Assembly (NCBI GenBank): GCA_029834535.1
Contig: JAQMWT010000412.1
Location: 1-62,558 of the forward strand
DNA from: Chrysophaeum taylorii
Lineage: Eukaryota; Sar; Pelagophyceae; Pelagomonadales; Pelagomonadaceae
Length of the DNA stretch: 62,558 nt
Direction: 5' to 3'
Shown here piece after piece: positions 31,918 to 41,794 of this stretch. The first letter of the stretch is position 1. Every line of letters starts with the position of its first letter. Made by a program: the position numbers and the translations under genes. The notes below the pieces were generated by a model. The model made no database searches, was not told where the DNA came from, and saw only the letters and a program-made list of their open reading frames with translations.

Positions 31918-33347
31918 AGTATCCTTCGGGGACGAGGGAAAAAGTAGTCTTATACCGCGATGGAAATCCTTTTTTTTTTTCGCTGCCGAAGCCACCTTTA
32001 AATACGGCCCAAAGACAATTCGAGCTGGCTGATGTCGCGCGCGCTTTTCGCCAAGCAATGCGGCGTGCAAGCTCTCTTTTGTTGCATGAACTCTCCGCAA
32101 AACAATGAAAGATCCTCACAAAGCTGGCCGCGGTTTCACCTCCCGTGCCGCCCAGATGTGAAGGCAGTCTGAGGTGCGATCGATCCGCGACTTTCGGCGC
32201 TCGTGCTGCGACGAAGAAGTGCCGAGTTGTGAACTCTAGGGTGCCGACCTCGCATCCGATACAGAATTTGCAAGCCGAGTAAATTTATTCTTGCAAAAAG
32301 ACGCGGTCCATTTTTTTCGGACGAGAGCGAGCTATTCTGGACCTTCGCTGACAGCTCCCCGAAGGATGGCTCTCCTCCTTGATTTGCTCCTATATCACGC
32401 TTACTTCTATTGGAAAATAAATCAACGGTGGACTACAAGTCACCACGAGAGCGACTCACGAATGAGGAGATCGTCGACGCGGGGCCCTGGAGGAGGCACG
32501 GAGAGAGCCTTTTTTGGCAGCAACGCAAGACAAAGAATTGACGGCGAGGCGGCGACGGCGCCCAAGGAGGCGCTGGCGGCGTCAATGGCCACGGACTTAC
32601 CCAGAGAAACCCTCGAGCAATGCCGCAGGAGCTCGACCTTACAATTGGTGTCCATAGCGGCTTGGCTGCCTTGGAAAAAAACCGCGTGAGTGAGTGAGTC
32701 GTCGTCGTCGTTGCAGACCTTCAAGAGCACCACTCGTCGACACGGGTCTCGAGTTTACCGCCAGCCCAGACTACCCATACCCTGCGCGAGCCCGATCGTC
32801 GGTCTGTTGGTGCGCTCCAAGGACGAGATGTGCCGGTCGGTCGGGTCAATGCGCCGCAGCCGCTTGCAAACGAGCGATATTATCATTATCTTCAAGCAGA
32901 ACAGCCGGGTCGCGATTTTTAATGAGTCGCAGCTGCAAGAGTAGTAAAACTGCGTCGTAGATCGCAGTGACGACTACTACTTCGGGGGATCATAGTTTGA
33001 GCGCTGTGTATAAAGCAAGCCACGCAGGGGTGAGTAGATTTTTTACTCACGCGCTTGGCGGGAGTAGATGCAGCAGATAGACCACATGTACCAACCATGT
33101 GGAACACCACACAAATGGGATAGTTATCGTTATGAAAACTCACTCTTTTCCTGGTATTATTATTTATTTATTTATTTATTTATTTATTATTTCTTTCTAT
33201 ACTTAAAAAAAAAAAAAATGATGTGCCAGCCAGGAAGGAAATCGGCGGCGCTTGGGGAATAAAAAAAACAACAACCCCACACACCCCCGAGATTGTTGTT
33301 GTGTTGTGTTGATCATATACAAAAGAGAATGAATTATTATCCGTTGG
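31918..33347. other. Spacer between KDSR and the TULIP/PDZ gene
   Basis: Divergent intergenic region of 1.4 kb. Plus-strand frames at 32,365-32,689 and 32,690-32,944 could join across a GT-AG interval of about 27 bp near 32,687-32,715, but that is very short and no family is recognised. An AT-rich stretch with repeated TATT lies at 33,157-33,190. An A run follows at 33,206-33,219. Confidence 0.3.
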
Positions 33348-36300
33348 ATGGATTCGACGATGTTGTTGCGGCCCGGAGACTGCGTGGTGGTGGCGTCGGG
33401 TGGGTCCGGGGTGGTGCTCGGCGTGAAAGAGGGAGTGTGCGCCGTGCGGAAAAGGGGCGGGATTGTGGTGGAGGTGGCGGCGGGGGAGGTGTCGGGTCCC
33501 GTGAAGGCCGCCGAAGGGCTGGAGGTGATGTTCGGTGTTGAGAAGAAGAAGCGTTCAATCGCAGCGCGCGTGAGCCCGAGCGAGGTGGAGATGGAAAGCG
33601 GGGAGGTGGTGGCCGCGAGCGAGGTGGAATGCCCTATGGCGCGGGCGGCGCCGATCGTGGCGTGCGTGGTGCGCGCGGCTCGATCGGCGGTTTCGGCAGC
33701 TTCGGCGACCAAGGAGCAGGCGCTGAGCCTGGTAGAGAGCGCCCGGGACAGCGTGCTGAAGGAGTGTTCTTCGTCGAACGACGAGAAGTCGTCGTCTTCG
33801 CTGCTGCGCAAGACTGTGGAAGGGTCGCGCGCGGGAAGGGCGGCGATGGGCGAGGTGGAAGCGGTAGCTAGCCTGATCGGCGAGGCCGACGGCGCCCTCG
33901 CGACGCTTGGTCGCGCGGCGTCCGAGGTGTCGAAGAGCAACGATAAGCTCGCGGCGACGGCGAAGAAGGTGGCCACGCGGCTCGCGTCGTCGAAGATCGC
34001 GGACGACGCGCACATCGAGGCGGCGTTTTCGCGCGCGATCGAGGGATCGACCGAGGGGTTGTCGGCGCTGAGCCGGCGGCTCGGCGCGGCGACGGCGGCG
34101 TTCGCGACCGGGGAGGAAGCGGACCTCGAGAGCGCTGTCGCGAAGGCGGTCGCGCAGGCGCCGGCAAAGCTCGTCGCCGAGCTGAGCGAGAGCGCGGACT
34201 ACTACGCGGGCGAGCTGAACGAATTGTTCTTCGAGAAGGTCGACGAAGTGTTGTTGTCGGGTCGGCTCGCGGAGACTCCGTTGAAGGAGGCGTTGAACAG
34301 TTTGGGGGAGGGTGCCTCGGTGGGGGAGACGTTGGCTGCCGCTCTGGACGACGAACGGGCGGCGCGAGCGGTCTCGGGCGCGGGCCGTAAGCTCGCCGAG
34401 GCGCTCGAAGCTATCGACGGAGACGCGCGCGCCCAGCACTTCGCGTCTAGGCTCCTGGAGGACCAAAAAAATCTGGGCGCCCTCGTGGAGTCTCTCGCGT
34501 CCCTGGACGTCGAGGCGGCATCCGAGAGGCTCGAGGTCCTGGCGAGCGATGCCTCCGAGCGCCGAAAATTAGCCGAGAAAACGACCGATTCGGCGCTCGA
34601 GTTTTTTCTGACGCACCTCCCCGCGATGCCCGTGCCGCCGATCGAGCTCGAGCGCGACGGCATTCGGTACTCCCTCGGCGACCTCAACCTCTCCAAGTTC
34701 AAGCTGTCGAAGGATGACGTCAAGGTAGATCTGCCCCTCCTCGATTTGGCCAAAAAAAAGAACGAGGACTCGTTTTTTTTTTTCGAGGACTCGCGGCAAC
34801 AACAACCACCACCACCACAGTTTGCGGCGGCGGCGGCGGCGGCGGCTTTTGCTCGCGCGGAGGAGGACCCGACGTCCTCCGGGGTCCGGGTGCGGCGGAT
34901 CTCGGCGGCCTTCGAGGGCGTGTCCTGGCGGTTCAAGCAGACCTATTTCCCGTACCTCGAGGGCTCGGGGACGGCCGACGTTTTGGTCGAAGACGGCGCG
35001 GCGTGGATGGAGGTCGGAGCGCGGAGGCGCTGCGGCAAGCCGGTGGCGGCCCTGACGCGGTGCGACGTGTCGATCGGGGGCCTCGAGGTCCGGGTCGAGA
35101 ACCAGCAGGTCGGATGGCTCCTGAACGCGTTGTCGTCGCTGTTCAGAGAGCACGTTCGGGCTTACGTCGAAAAATCGCTCCGCAATTTTTTGCGACGCAA
35201 CGCGACCGAGGGCCTGAGACCGCTCGACGCCCCGCTGGCCGCCGCCTGGCCCGCCGTCGCCAACGTGTTCCGGGCCCTCCCCGACCCTTCGACCCTCCCT
35301 CCGGCGATCCCGGCCTCCCTCGCGGGCGATCCCGACGTCGTTTGCCTCGAGTTCCGCGACGCGGGACCCCTCGGCCTCCAGCTCGCGCGCCGCGACGACG
35401 GTCTCCTCCAGGTCGCCGCGGTTATCCCCGGCTCCCAGGCCTCTCGTCTCCTCGGGAAACGAAGCATCGCGGGGGGAATTATCGCGGCCGTCGACGAACT
35501 TTTATCGGACGTCGACGACGTCGTCGAGCGCGTCGCGTCGCGAGACAGGCCCAAACTCCTCTGCGTGCGGCAACCCCCCCAGAAGAAATTATTCGTGGTG
35601 GAAAAAGCCCCGGCCCCATCGTGGCGCACGGTCGAGATGGTGCCGAAATCATATCCCGGGCGGCCCGTCTCTCCGCTCGGCATCAAGCTCCGAGCTCACC
35701 CGACCGTTTCCGGCTGCGTCGAGGTCGCCCGCGACAACAACGCTCGCGGCTTGAGGGGAAAACTCGTCGTTGCCTGCAACGGCGAGGGGCTGGTCGGCCT
35801 CCCGGACGCGACGGCCGTCGGGGCCCGCGTCCGGAGCATCGCGGCGGCCGCCGCCGCGGACGGAGACGCGTTGGCGATCGCGGTCTCCGACCCGACCGAC
35901 GTCCTCGTCGACGCGCCGCCCCGCGACGCCGTCTTCCACGTCCACGCGGGCTATTTTGTCCTCGCCGCGCTCAAGCCCGCCCCCTCGCCCCTCGAGATCG
36001 CCGGCGCACGGGTGGGAGACGTCGTTCTCGCCGTCGACGACGCCCGCCTCCCGACGCCCGGCGGGTACGCGCGCGACGTCCAAACGGTCCTCCGCGGCAC
36101 CGTGGTCGCCGCTGCCAAGGAACGCACCGCCTTCGACCTCACCCTCTCCGGCGACCGCCGCCTTTCCGTCGGTCCCCTCGACCACCCCAAGCTCGGGGCT
36201 ACCTTTTCGCGCGACCCCGCCACGGGCGCGCCCCGGCTAAAGCGCTTCGACGGCATCCCCGGACCCCTCGCGCGCTCCCGGGCCTGGCAAGAAAAACTCG

Positions 36301-36536
36301 TCAGGCCGGGCCTCGCCCTCGTCGCCCTCGTCAAAGGCGGGGTCACTCTCCTCGTCGACCCCGCGACGACCGTCGCCCTCGATTCCCTCCTCGACGACGA
36401 CGCCGTCTCTGCCGGCGTCTTCCGCGACGTCGAAGTCTACGACACCCTCCGCGCCCGCTTTTCGCGCCCCTCCTCCTCCTCCTCCTCCGAAGAGGAGGAA
36501 AAGAAAGATGGCGCGCCCTCGTCTTCCCACTCCTGA
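33348..36536 (+). CDS. Large protein with a possible TULIP-like lipid-binding region and PDZ-like repeats
   Basis: 1,062 residues from the ATG at 33,348, with no intron evident. Residues 1-90 are a small beta-rich segment (R-P-G-D-C-V-V-V). Residues of about 95-415 are Ala-rich helices. Residues 417-470 read P-V-P-P-I-E-L-E-R-D-G-I-R-Y followed by L-N-L-S, and 512-615 hold W-R-F-K-Q-T-Y-F-P-Y with a G-S-G-T-A-D-V and an F-x-x-x-V-R-x-Y-V-E-K-S-L helix. These resemble tubular lipid-binding (TULIP/BPI-like or HAM1-like) domains. From 660 on, three PDZ-like modules follow (G-P-L-G-L-Q-L near 672, S-P-L-G-I-K-L near 773, P-K-L-G-A-T-F near 950). A Ser/Glu-rich tail ends the protein. A membrane-contact lipid carrier with PDZ scaffolding is a reasonable guess, not a demonstrated function. 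Confidence 0.6.
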   Translation: MDSTMLLRPGDCVVVASGGSGVVLGVKEGVCAVRKRGGIVVEVAAGEVSGPVKAAEGLEVMFGVEKKKRSIAARVSPSEVEMESGEVVAASEVECPMARAAPIVACVVRAARSAVSAASATKEQALSLVESARDSVLKECSSSNDEKSSSSLLRKTVEGSRAGRAAMGEVEAVASLIGEADGALATLGRAASEVSKSNDKLAATAKKVATRLASSKIADDAHIEAAFSRAIEGSTEGLSALSRRLGAATAAFATGEEADLESAVAKAVAQAPAKLVAELSESADYYAGELNELFFEKVDEVLLSGRLAETPLKEALNSLGEGASVGETLAAALDDERAARAVSGAGRKLAEALEAIDGDARAQHFASRLLEDQKNLGALVESLASLDVEAASERLEVLASDASERRKLAEKTTDSALEFFLTHLPAMPVPPIELERDGIRYSLGDLNLSKFKLSKDDVKVDLPLLDLAKKKNEDSFFFFEDSRQQQPPPPQFAAAAAAAAFARAEEDPTSSGVRVRRISAAFEGVSWRFKQTYFPYLEGSGTADVLVEDGAAWMEVGARRRCGKPVAALTRCDVSIGGLEVRVENQQVGWLLNALSSLFREHVRAYVEKSLRNFLRRNATEGLRPLDAPLAAAWPAVANVFRALPDPSTLPPAIPASLAGDPDVVCLEFRDAGPLGLQLARRDDGLLQVAAVIPGSQASRLLGKRSIAGGIIAAVDELLSDVDDVVERVASRDRPKLLCVRQPPQKKLFVVEKAPAPSWRTVEMVPKSYPGRPVSPLGIKLRAHPTVSGCVEVARDNNARGLRGKLVVACNGEGLVGLPDATAVGARVRSIAAAAAADGDALAIAVSDPTDVLVDAPPRDAVFHVHAGYFVLAALKPAPSPLEIAGARVGDVVLAVDDARLPTPGGYARDVQTVLRGTVVAAAKERTAFDLTLSGDRRLSVGPLDHPKLGATFSRDPATGAPRLKRFDGIPGPLARSRAWQEKLVRPGLALVALVKGGVTLLVDPATTVALDSLLDDDAVSAGVFRDVEVYDTLRARFSRPSSSSSSEEEEKKDGAPSSSHS

Positions 36537-36598
36537 CTGGCATATTCTTCACGCGCGAACCGAACGAACGGGGAGAAGGGATTTCCCGCGTCTTCTTC

Positions 36599-37201
36599 TC
36601 ATATGATGGGATGATGTACTCTTAATGTTGTCGGAAGAAGGCGGCGGGCCCGAGCCTCGAGGTCCGCCGCGTCACCCTCGGGGACCTCGAGGTCCAAGCG
36701 TAACGTAGTCGAGGTGTACTCGTCGCGACGGGCTAATATTGTGGTGGGCCACGAAGCGACGAACGCATGGAGCTTGCCCGCGTCCGCGACCGGCACCGCC
36801 AGACGCAAAGTCACCGTCTCTATTACCTGGTCTCGCAATAGTTCGCGCACCGCGAGTCGAGCCGCCGCGCCGTACGCGCGGACGAGGCCCCCCGCCCCGA
36901 GCTGCGGCGCGGTCGGCGCCTTGTACCGCGCCACAACGCACACGACGCCATCGACGCCTTCGCCGGCAATGGCCTCGCGAATAGGCTTGCCGGCCGTCCC
37001 AGAAGGCTCGCCGTCGTCCGAGGATCGCGCGCTGTCGCGCCCAAGCCACGCGAAGCAGTTGTGCCGCGCCTTTGGATCGCGCTCGGCCGCGACCACTCTC
37101 TCTGCTTCGATCCAGCTCCGCGCGTACGCTGCGTGGGCGACAAACCGAGACCGTCTCACCTCGTGCACCACGCTCGTCATCATCACTGCTGCGGCCAACA
37201 T
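36599..37201 (-). CDS. IMPACT/YigZ (UPF0029) family protein
   Basis: 200 residues from the ATG at 37,201; the frame extends upstream only to a TTG. Signatures are R-R-S-R-F-V-A near the start, A-R-H-N-C-F-A-W, D-D-G-E-P-S-G-T-A-G-K-P, and V-A-R-Y followed by L-G-A-G-G-L-V-R-A-Y. Eukaryotic IMPACT proteins restrain GCN2 through GCN1, but this one lacks an RWD domain and is closer in size to bacterial YigZ. The usual Y-F-G-G-x-x-L-G is replaced by Y-K-A-P-T-A-P-Q-L-G, a changed and slightly longer loop. It overlaps no neighbour and diverges from the 37,356 gene with a 154-bp spacer. Confidence 0.85.
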   Translation of the reverse strand: MLAAAVMMTSVVHEVRRSRFVAHAAYARSWIEAERVVAAERDPKARHNCFAWLGRDSARSSDDGEPSGTAGKPIREAIAGEGVDGVVCVVARYKAPTAPQLGAGGLVRAYGAAARLAVRELLRDQVIETVTLRLAVPVADAGKLHAFVASWPTTILARRDEYTSTTLRLDLEVPEGDAADLEARARRLLPTTLRVHHPII

Positions 37202-37355
37202 CTTCAAAACCCTTCCTTCCTTCCCACGGCGGCGCCCAAAAAAATGAACTAACAACTACTACTCTCAGAAGTGTGCGTTCGCAGAAAGAAAAAGAATCGA
37301 GTCGCTTTGCCACAAGGACGTCGGCCGACCAGAACGCGCAATAATAAAGTGACGA

Positions 37356-38136
37356 ATGATGGTTCAAGCTGTGGCGGCAGAGGTGTCGCCCCCCGAGGGC
37401 GTCTTCGTGCGGACGAACAGCTGGGTGGACGTCAAGGAGGAGCAGCCGCCGAATTTTTTGGGGTTGACCACCGACCTCGGCCTCGAATACCTTTGCGGAG
37501 GTGTGTGCTGTGCCTATTACGACCAGCGACCCCCCATCAACGTCGCGGAAACCGTGGCGGTCGAGGTGATGGAACCCGTCTCCTCCTACTACGATGCGCC
37601 CCTGCCCGAGGTGTCTAGGCCCCCCCTACGACGGAGCGAGAGTCTTCCCGCGCCGCAGAAGCCGCCGCTCCAGTCGGCGCTCCGCAGCAAGTCCTACCCC
37701 GCAGGGTCCCCGCTGAAGAAGTGAGTGCCTTTTATTATTATTATTATTAACTTTTTTCTTACCTTCGCGCAGGTCGGTGTCATTCTTGCTTCCTGCCGAG
37801 GGTCCGCGGCGGCGCCGGAGCACGACGAGTCACCAGCAGCCGAGTCACCAGCAGCCGAGTCACCACCAGGCGAGTCACCACCAGGCGAGTCAGCAGCAGC
37901 CGAGTCCTCCGAATTCTATGTATTCGAAGAAGTACTCCAACAAGCCCCGCGGAAACGCGCCGCCGCCGCCGCCGCCGAAAAGCGTCCACGGATCTCCCAA
38001 GAGGAAGTCCTCCCGCGCGTCCCCAAGGCCGCCCCTGTCGTCGTCGTCGTCGTCGTCGTCGTCGCCCCCCCTCCAGAGCGGCCCCCGGAGCTCCAGGAAG
38101 GCGTCGGCCCGTTTACAGCGGTCCTATACCAAGTGA
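37356..38136 (+). CDS. Two-exon low-complexity basic protein
   Basis: Exon 1 is 37,356-37,720 and exon 2 is 37,773-38,136, giving 242 residues. Without splicing the first frame stops at 37,724 and the second has no ATG at its start. The 52-bp intron has GTGAGT at its 5' end and a pyrimidine tract ending in GCAG. The first exon is Pro-rich with a Cys-containing stretch (L-C-G-G-V-C-C-A-Y-Y). The second has five pentapeptide repeats of the S-H-Q-Q-P/S-H-H-Q-A type, a poly-Pro run, Lys/Arg/Ser-rich segments and a poly-Ser run. It is probably intrinsically disordered, perhaps phosphorylated at S-x-S or R-R-S-E-S sites. No family is recognised. Confidence 0.7.
37721..37772 (+). other. 52-bp GT-AG intron
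   Basis: The donor is GTGAGT, the acceptor follows a T-rich tract and reads GCAG. Removing it joins the 37,356 frame (ending phase 2) to the frame that ends at 38,136. Confidence 0.7.
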
Positions 38137-38244
38137 CTCCTCCTCTTGCCTAGGCTTCTTCTCACCTCTCGGTTTTGGACGTTCGTGCAAAAAAATATCA
38201 AAAGCGCCGCGTGTTCATAGTTCCTACAAAGCGAGCCACAATAC

Positions 38245-41175
38245 ATGGACTACTACTGGCGTTTCGACGTCTCCCCTCCGCAGCAGCAGCAGCAGCAGCA
38301 GCAGCAGACGGAGGAGGCGGCGGCGGATAGGCGCGTCGCGTGGACGTCCAGGGACGCCGTGCACCTGTCCTCCTCCTCCTCGTCGTCGTCGTCTTTGGTA
38401 ATCCGGGTCGAGCAGCGGGTGACGGCCGTCGCGTGGCTTGACTCGTCCCGGGTCGTCGTGGGGGACGCGGAGGGCGTCGTCCGCGTGTTTGATGACGCCG
38501 GCGTTTTTTTGTGGGCCGCCACTCTTAAACAGGGCGAGGCCGTCGACGAGGTGGTCGGGCGCACGTGCCGGTGCGGACGGTACGCGGGTTTCCTCGGGAA
38601 CGAGAGTTTCGAGCGACGTCGGCTGTTGCCGGCGGGGACGGCGGGCGCGGCGTTCGTGGGCGAAACCTCGGCGATCGCCGTGGGGTCCAAGCCGGCGATC
38701 GCCGCGTGCTCGTGGCCCGGCGCGCGGGGCTGGTTATTTAAAGAGGAGTTCGAGACTTGCGGCACGTTTGCCATTCTAGACGACGCGAGGAAGGGCAGAT
38801 CGGTCGTCGCGTCGGCCGACGGACGTCTGTGCGCCGTCGGCGACGACATCGGGCGAGTGCTTTTAGTCGACGCCAAGGTCGGCCGCGTCGTCCGGGTCTG
38901 GAAGGGCGTCAGGGATGCCGAGTGTTCTTTCGTCGCTGGCTGTTTAGCTCTTCTCGCGCCGAGGAGAGCCACGCTCAGGCTCTTCCGGATGAGGTTCGGG
39001 GGAGTCGTCGCGGCGTTCAAGTTGCGGCCCGCGACCTGGCGCCTCGCGGGCCCCTACGTCGCCGCCGCCGCCATGATGGAGGAGGAGGATGTCAGGGTGG
39101 CGCGGATCGAGGTTCCCTCTACTCTTCGGGGTCGGGTCTTGGCTCCGAGCGGCCGCGACGCCAAGTCGTCGCGAGAATTTAAGGCGGCGCTCCGGCGCTC
39201 CGACCTCGCGAGCGCGCTCGCGGCCTTTGCCGAGATGACCGACCTCCACGCGCGGGCGCGGGCACTCGACGAGGCGGCACGCACCGAGGACAACCCGGCG
39301 ATCCTTCAAGCTTTGGTGGAGGCGGCGACCTTAGACCCGCGCCTCGGAGCCGAAGCCCTCGCGGCGGCCGGCCCTTTCGAGGCGTGGCGCCTCGTGCGGT
39401 CCATGTCTTCTTCTTGCGAGGAGGAGGTTGTCGACGAGACGCGGCGCGGCGACGAGGAGGCCCTCGCCTGGCTCGACGCCGCGCCGCCCGAGGCGCGGTC
39501 GGCGCTCGACGAGGCGGCGGAGGCATGTCTCGCCTCGACTTTGCGCGAGCTCGAGATCTCGGCGACGGTCGCGCGCGAGATCGCCGCCGCCGCCGCCGAA
39601 TCCCCGAAAGACAACAACAGGAGCGCGGCAACCTTTTATCGCGGGGCCCTCGTGTGGCGCGCCCTCTTTACTTCCGGAGAAGAAGAAAGGTGGCGTCGCG
39701 CCGTCGGGTCGACCTTTTGCCGTCTCGAGAGCGACGCGACCCTGGTTCCGGCGAGCGTCGCCGCGCCGGCGCTCGCTGCCGCGGCCGACACCTTCGTTCG
39801 GACGCTCTTGAGCCCCCTCGCGGCGTCGGACGTCTTCGGGCTGCGCGACCTCGCGGCCGCCGAGGAGGCCCTCGGCCTGAGCCGTCCCGAGCGGTGCAGG
39901 TTGTGCGTCTCTTGGTTGGCTTCCCTCGACGCCAAAACCGCGCGACGCGTCGTTTCCGGACCCGTACTTTCGCGCTGGCTCAAGGACGTGGTCGTCGACG
40001 AGACGTGTTCTCGGGCAGCCCTCGAGCCGATCGTCGAGGCCCGCCTCGACACGACCAGACCCGCCCGTATCCTTGCCCTCGTTTCGGTCGCTTTCGACGT
40101 CGTCTCGAAGTTAGCCGAGTCGAGGGAGGCGAAGACCTACGGCCAGACGGCCGCGGTCGATCCGCGCTGGGGCTTGGATGCGCTCGCCGCCGCGCGCCAC
40201 GAACTCCGGGTCGTCGCGCTCCTGCGCCTAGGTCCGCCGCGCGCTTCCGCGACCGCGCGCGACCTCGATTCCGGAAACGTGCTCGTCGCCGACCTCGTCG
40301 CCGCCGACGCCGCCGCCGCCGCTTGCGCTCCGAACACCCACCCCCCCCTCCACGACGACCGCGCCGTCGCTGTCGCCGTCGCGACGCGCCGCGACCGCGG
40401 CTGGGCGCACGCCTGTTTCCCCGACCTCGACCCCGACGCCCTCCGCTGCTCGCATGCTCTGGCGACCCTAAGCGAAGAAAACGCGACCTCCCTCGTCGAC
40501 GCTGCCCGACAACTCTCTCGCGTCATCGCGACCCGCGACGACCGCCGCCTCCGCGCGGTCGCCCTCGCCGCGGCCACCGTCGCCTGGCGCCGGGTCGCTT
40601 CTCGCCTCCTCTCGGCGGCGATGCGCCCCGACGCCCACCACCTGCCCGTCGACGACGACGACGACGGCGCCGCTCCGACCGCGCCGGCCCTCGTCGACGC
40701 CTGCGCGACCCTCATCGACCTCTTCGTCGACGCCGAAAGCCGCGGCGACCTCGAACCCCTACCAGATGTCGCGCGCTTCCTCGAGTCGGGCGGTTCCGTT
40801 TTTTCTTCCGCCGGCGCCGCCGCCGGCGGCGGCGGCGACGACGACGTCTGGCCGCGCCGCGACCTCGGCCCTCGCCTCGGGGAGGCCTGGGCGCACTACG
40901 AGGCCCGCCCCCCCTGCGCCGCGCGCGTCCGCCAGCTCCACGCCCTCAAGCGCTGCCTCAGACTCGCCCTCGACTCGGACCTCCCGCTCTCCTGCGTCGC
41001 CGACCGCTTCGGCCTCGCCGAGCGTTCCTCGGACCACCTCCTCGAGCTCGAGACGCCTCCGAGGGACGACGTCGCTGCCTTTGCCGACCTCGCCGAGGCG
41101 GCGCTCAAGGACGCGGTCTCCGACCCTTCGAAAGCCCAGGCCCTCCGCCTCTCGGCGTGCCGCCACTTGTTGTAA
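38245..41175 (+). CDS. RAB3GAP2: RAB3GAP2-like regulatory subunit of Rab3 GTPase-activating complex
   Basis: 976 residues starting at the ATG at 38,245, with a poly-Gln run at 12-21. The N-terminal half is a degenerate beta-propeller. Its segment D-G-R-L-C-A-V-G-D-D-I-G-R-V-L-L-x-D followed by V-R-x-W-K-G-x-R-D-A-E-C matches the most conserved block of RAB3GAP2 N-terminal domains. The next phrase, L-A-P-R-R-A-T-L-R-L-F, corresponds to the A-P-R-R-G-x-L-E-V-W block. The C-terminal half is helical and poorly conserved. The partner, RAB3GAP1, is not in the window. The complex acts on Rab3 and as an exchange factor for Rab18 at the ER. The gene lies 16 bp from the convergent plastid-type gene. 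Confidence 0.75.
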   Translation: MDYYWRFDVSPPQQQQQQQQQTEEAAADRRVAWTSRDAVHLSSSSSSSSSLVIRVEQRVTAVAWLDSSRVVVGDAEGVVRVFDDAGVFLWAATLKQGEAVDEVVGRTCRCGRYAGFLGNESFERRRLLPAGTAGAAFVGETSAIAVGSKPAIAACSWPGARGWLFKEEFETCGTFAILDDARKGRSVVASADGRLCAVGDDIGRVLLVDAKVGRVVRVWKGVRDAECSFVAGCLALLAPRRATLRLFRMRFGGVVAAFKLRPATWRLAGPYVAAAAMMEEEDVRVARIEVPSTLRGRVLAPSGRDAKSSREFKAALRRSDLASALAAFAEMTDLHARARALDEAARTEDNPAILQALVEAATLDPRLGAEALAAAGPFEAWRLVRSMSSSCEEEVVDETRRGDEEALAWLDAAPPEARSALDEAAEACLASTLRELEISATVAREIAAAAAESPKDNNRSAATFYRGALVWRALFTSGEEERWRRAVGSTFCRLESDATLVPASVAAPALAAAADTFVRTLLSPLAASDVFGLRDLAAAEEALGLSRPERCRLCVSWLASLDAKTARRVVSGPVLSRWLKDVVVDETCSRAALEPIVEARLDTTRPARILALVSVAFDVVSKLAESREAKTYGQTAAVDPRWGLDALAAARHELRVVALLRLGPPRASATARDLDSGNVLVADLVAADAAAAACAPNTHPPLHDDRAVAVAVATRRDRGWAHACFPDLDPDALRCSHALATLSEENATSLVDAARQLSRVIATRDDRRLRAVALAAATVAWRRVASRLLSAAMRPDAHHLPVDDDDDGAAPTAPALVDACATLIDLFVDAESRGDLEPLPDVARFLESGGSVFSSAGAAAGGGGDDDVWPRRDLGPRLGEAWAHYEARPPCAARVRQLHALKRCLRLALDSDLPLSCVADRFGLAERSSDHLLELETPPRDDVAAFADLAEAALKDAVSDPSKAQALRLSACRHLL

Positions 41176-41191
41176 AAAAAAAAAAAAAATT

Positions 41192-41689
41192 CTAGAGGGG
41201 CCCACTCCCAATCGGGTCCGCCAAGGTGAGGACCATAAAAAGGGGAACGAGGACAGCGAGGGTCGACCCGACCAGCAGAAGACTCCGGAGAGAACCACCA
41301 TCCTCTACTTCTTCTTTTTCCTTAAAAGGACCGGGCGCGCGAATGCGCGCCACGATGCCCCACAACCGCAAGGTCCGCGCGTCTTCCATCGCCTCCCTCG
41401 CCTCCTCCACGGCGCGCTGGGGGGTCAAGACGTCCACCTCCTTTCCCCCCGTCAGCTGCGAAACTTTCGCCTCGCGGAGCAGTGCTTCGGCCGCTCCATA
41501 CCTCGCCGCAGCGGCGTTGAACCGATTGACGCGCCACCGCAGCCACGCGAAACCCCCAAACACAAAGGCCGTGCTCGCCAGGGGGGCCGGCGCGACCGCG
41601 GGTTCCCGCGGCGGCGGCGGGGGCGGCGGTCCGAAGGCCAAGCACGCATCCGCCGCGAGCAACAAAAACATCGCGGCCCTCATGTACAT
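41192..41689 (-). CDS. Small membrane protein with plastid-type targeting leader
   Basis: Best start is the ATG at 41,689 (or 41,683), giving about 165 residues. The N-terminus is a classical signal peptide (R-A-A-M-F-L-L-L-A-A-D-A) ending in C-L-A-F-G-P, an Ala-Phe junction like the ASAFAP motif that routes proteins into red-derived secondary plastids. A poly-Pro stretch follows, then a hydrophobic segment (F-V-F-G-G-F-A-W-L), an Arg/Ala-rich helical region and a C-terminal transmembrane helix (L-L-L-V-G-S-T-L-A-V-L-V-P-L-F-M-V). Function unknown. The A/T run at 41,176-41,190 separates it from RAB3GAP2. Confidence 0.65.
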   Translation of the reverse strand: MYMRAAMFLLLAADACLAFGPPPPPPPREPAVAPAPLASTAFVFGGFAWLRWRVNRFNAAAARYGAAEALLREAKVSQLTGGKEVDVLTPQRAVEEAREAMEDARTLRLWGIVARIRAPGPFKEKEEVEDGGSLRSLLLVGSTLAVLVPLFMVLTLADPIGSGPL

Positions 41690-41746
41690 AATAATAACAT
41701 GAGTCGGCGACGACCCTAAACCCGCCGCCAACCATCATAGGGTTGG

Positions 41747-41794
41747 TTTCTTTCTTTGTTTCTTTCTTTCTTTGTTTCTTTCTTTCTTTGTTTC

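Noticed and set aside
32365..32945. Possible spliced small gene in the KDSR spacer
   Set aside because: It needs an intron of only about 27 bp and shows no family similarity.
39384..41195. 603-codon plus-strand frame inside RAB3GAP2
   Set aside because: Almost entirely Arg, Pro and Gly; it is the shifted shadow of the real gene.
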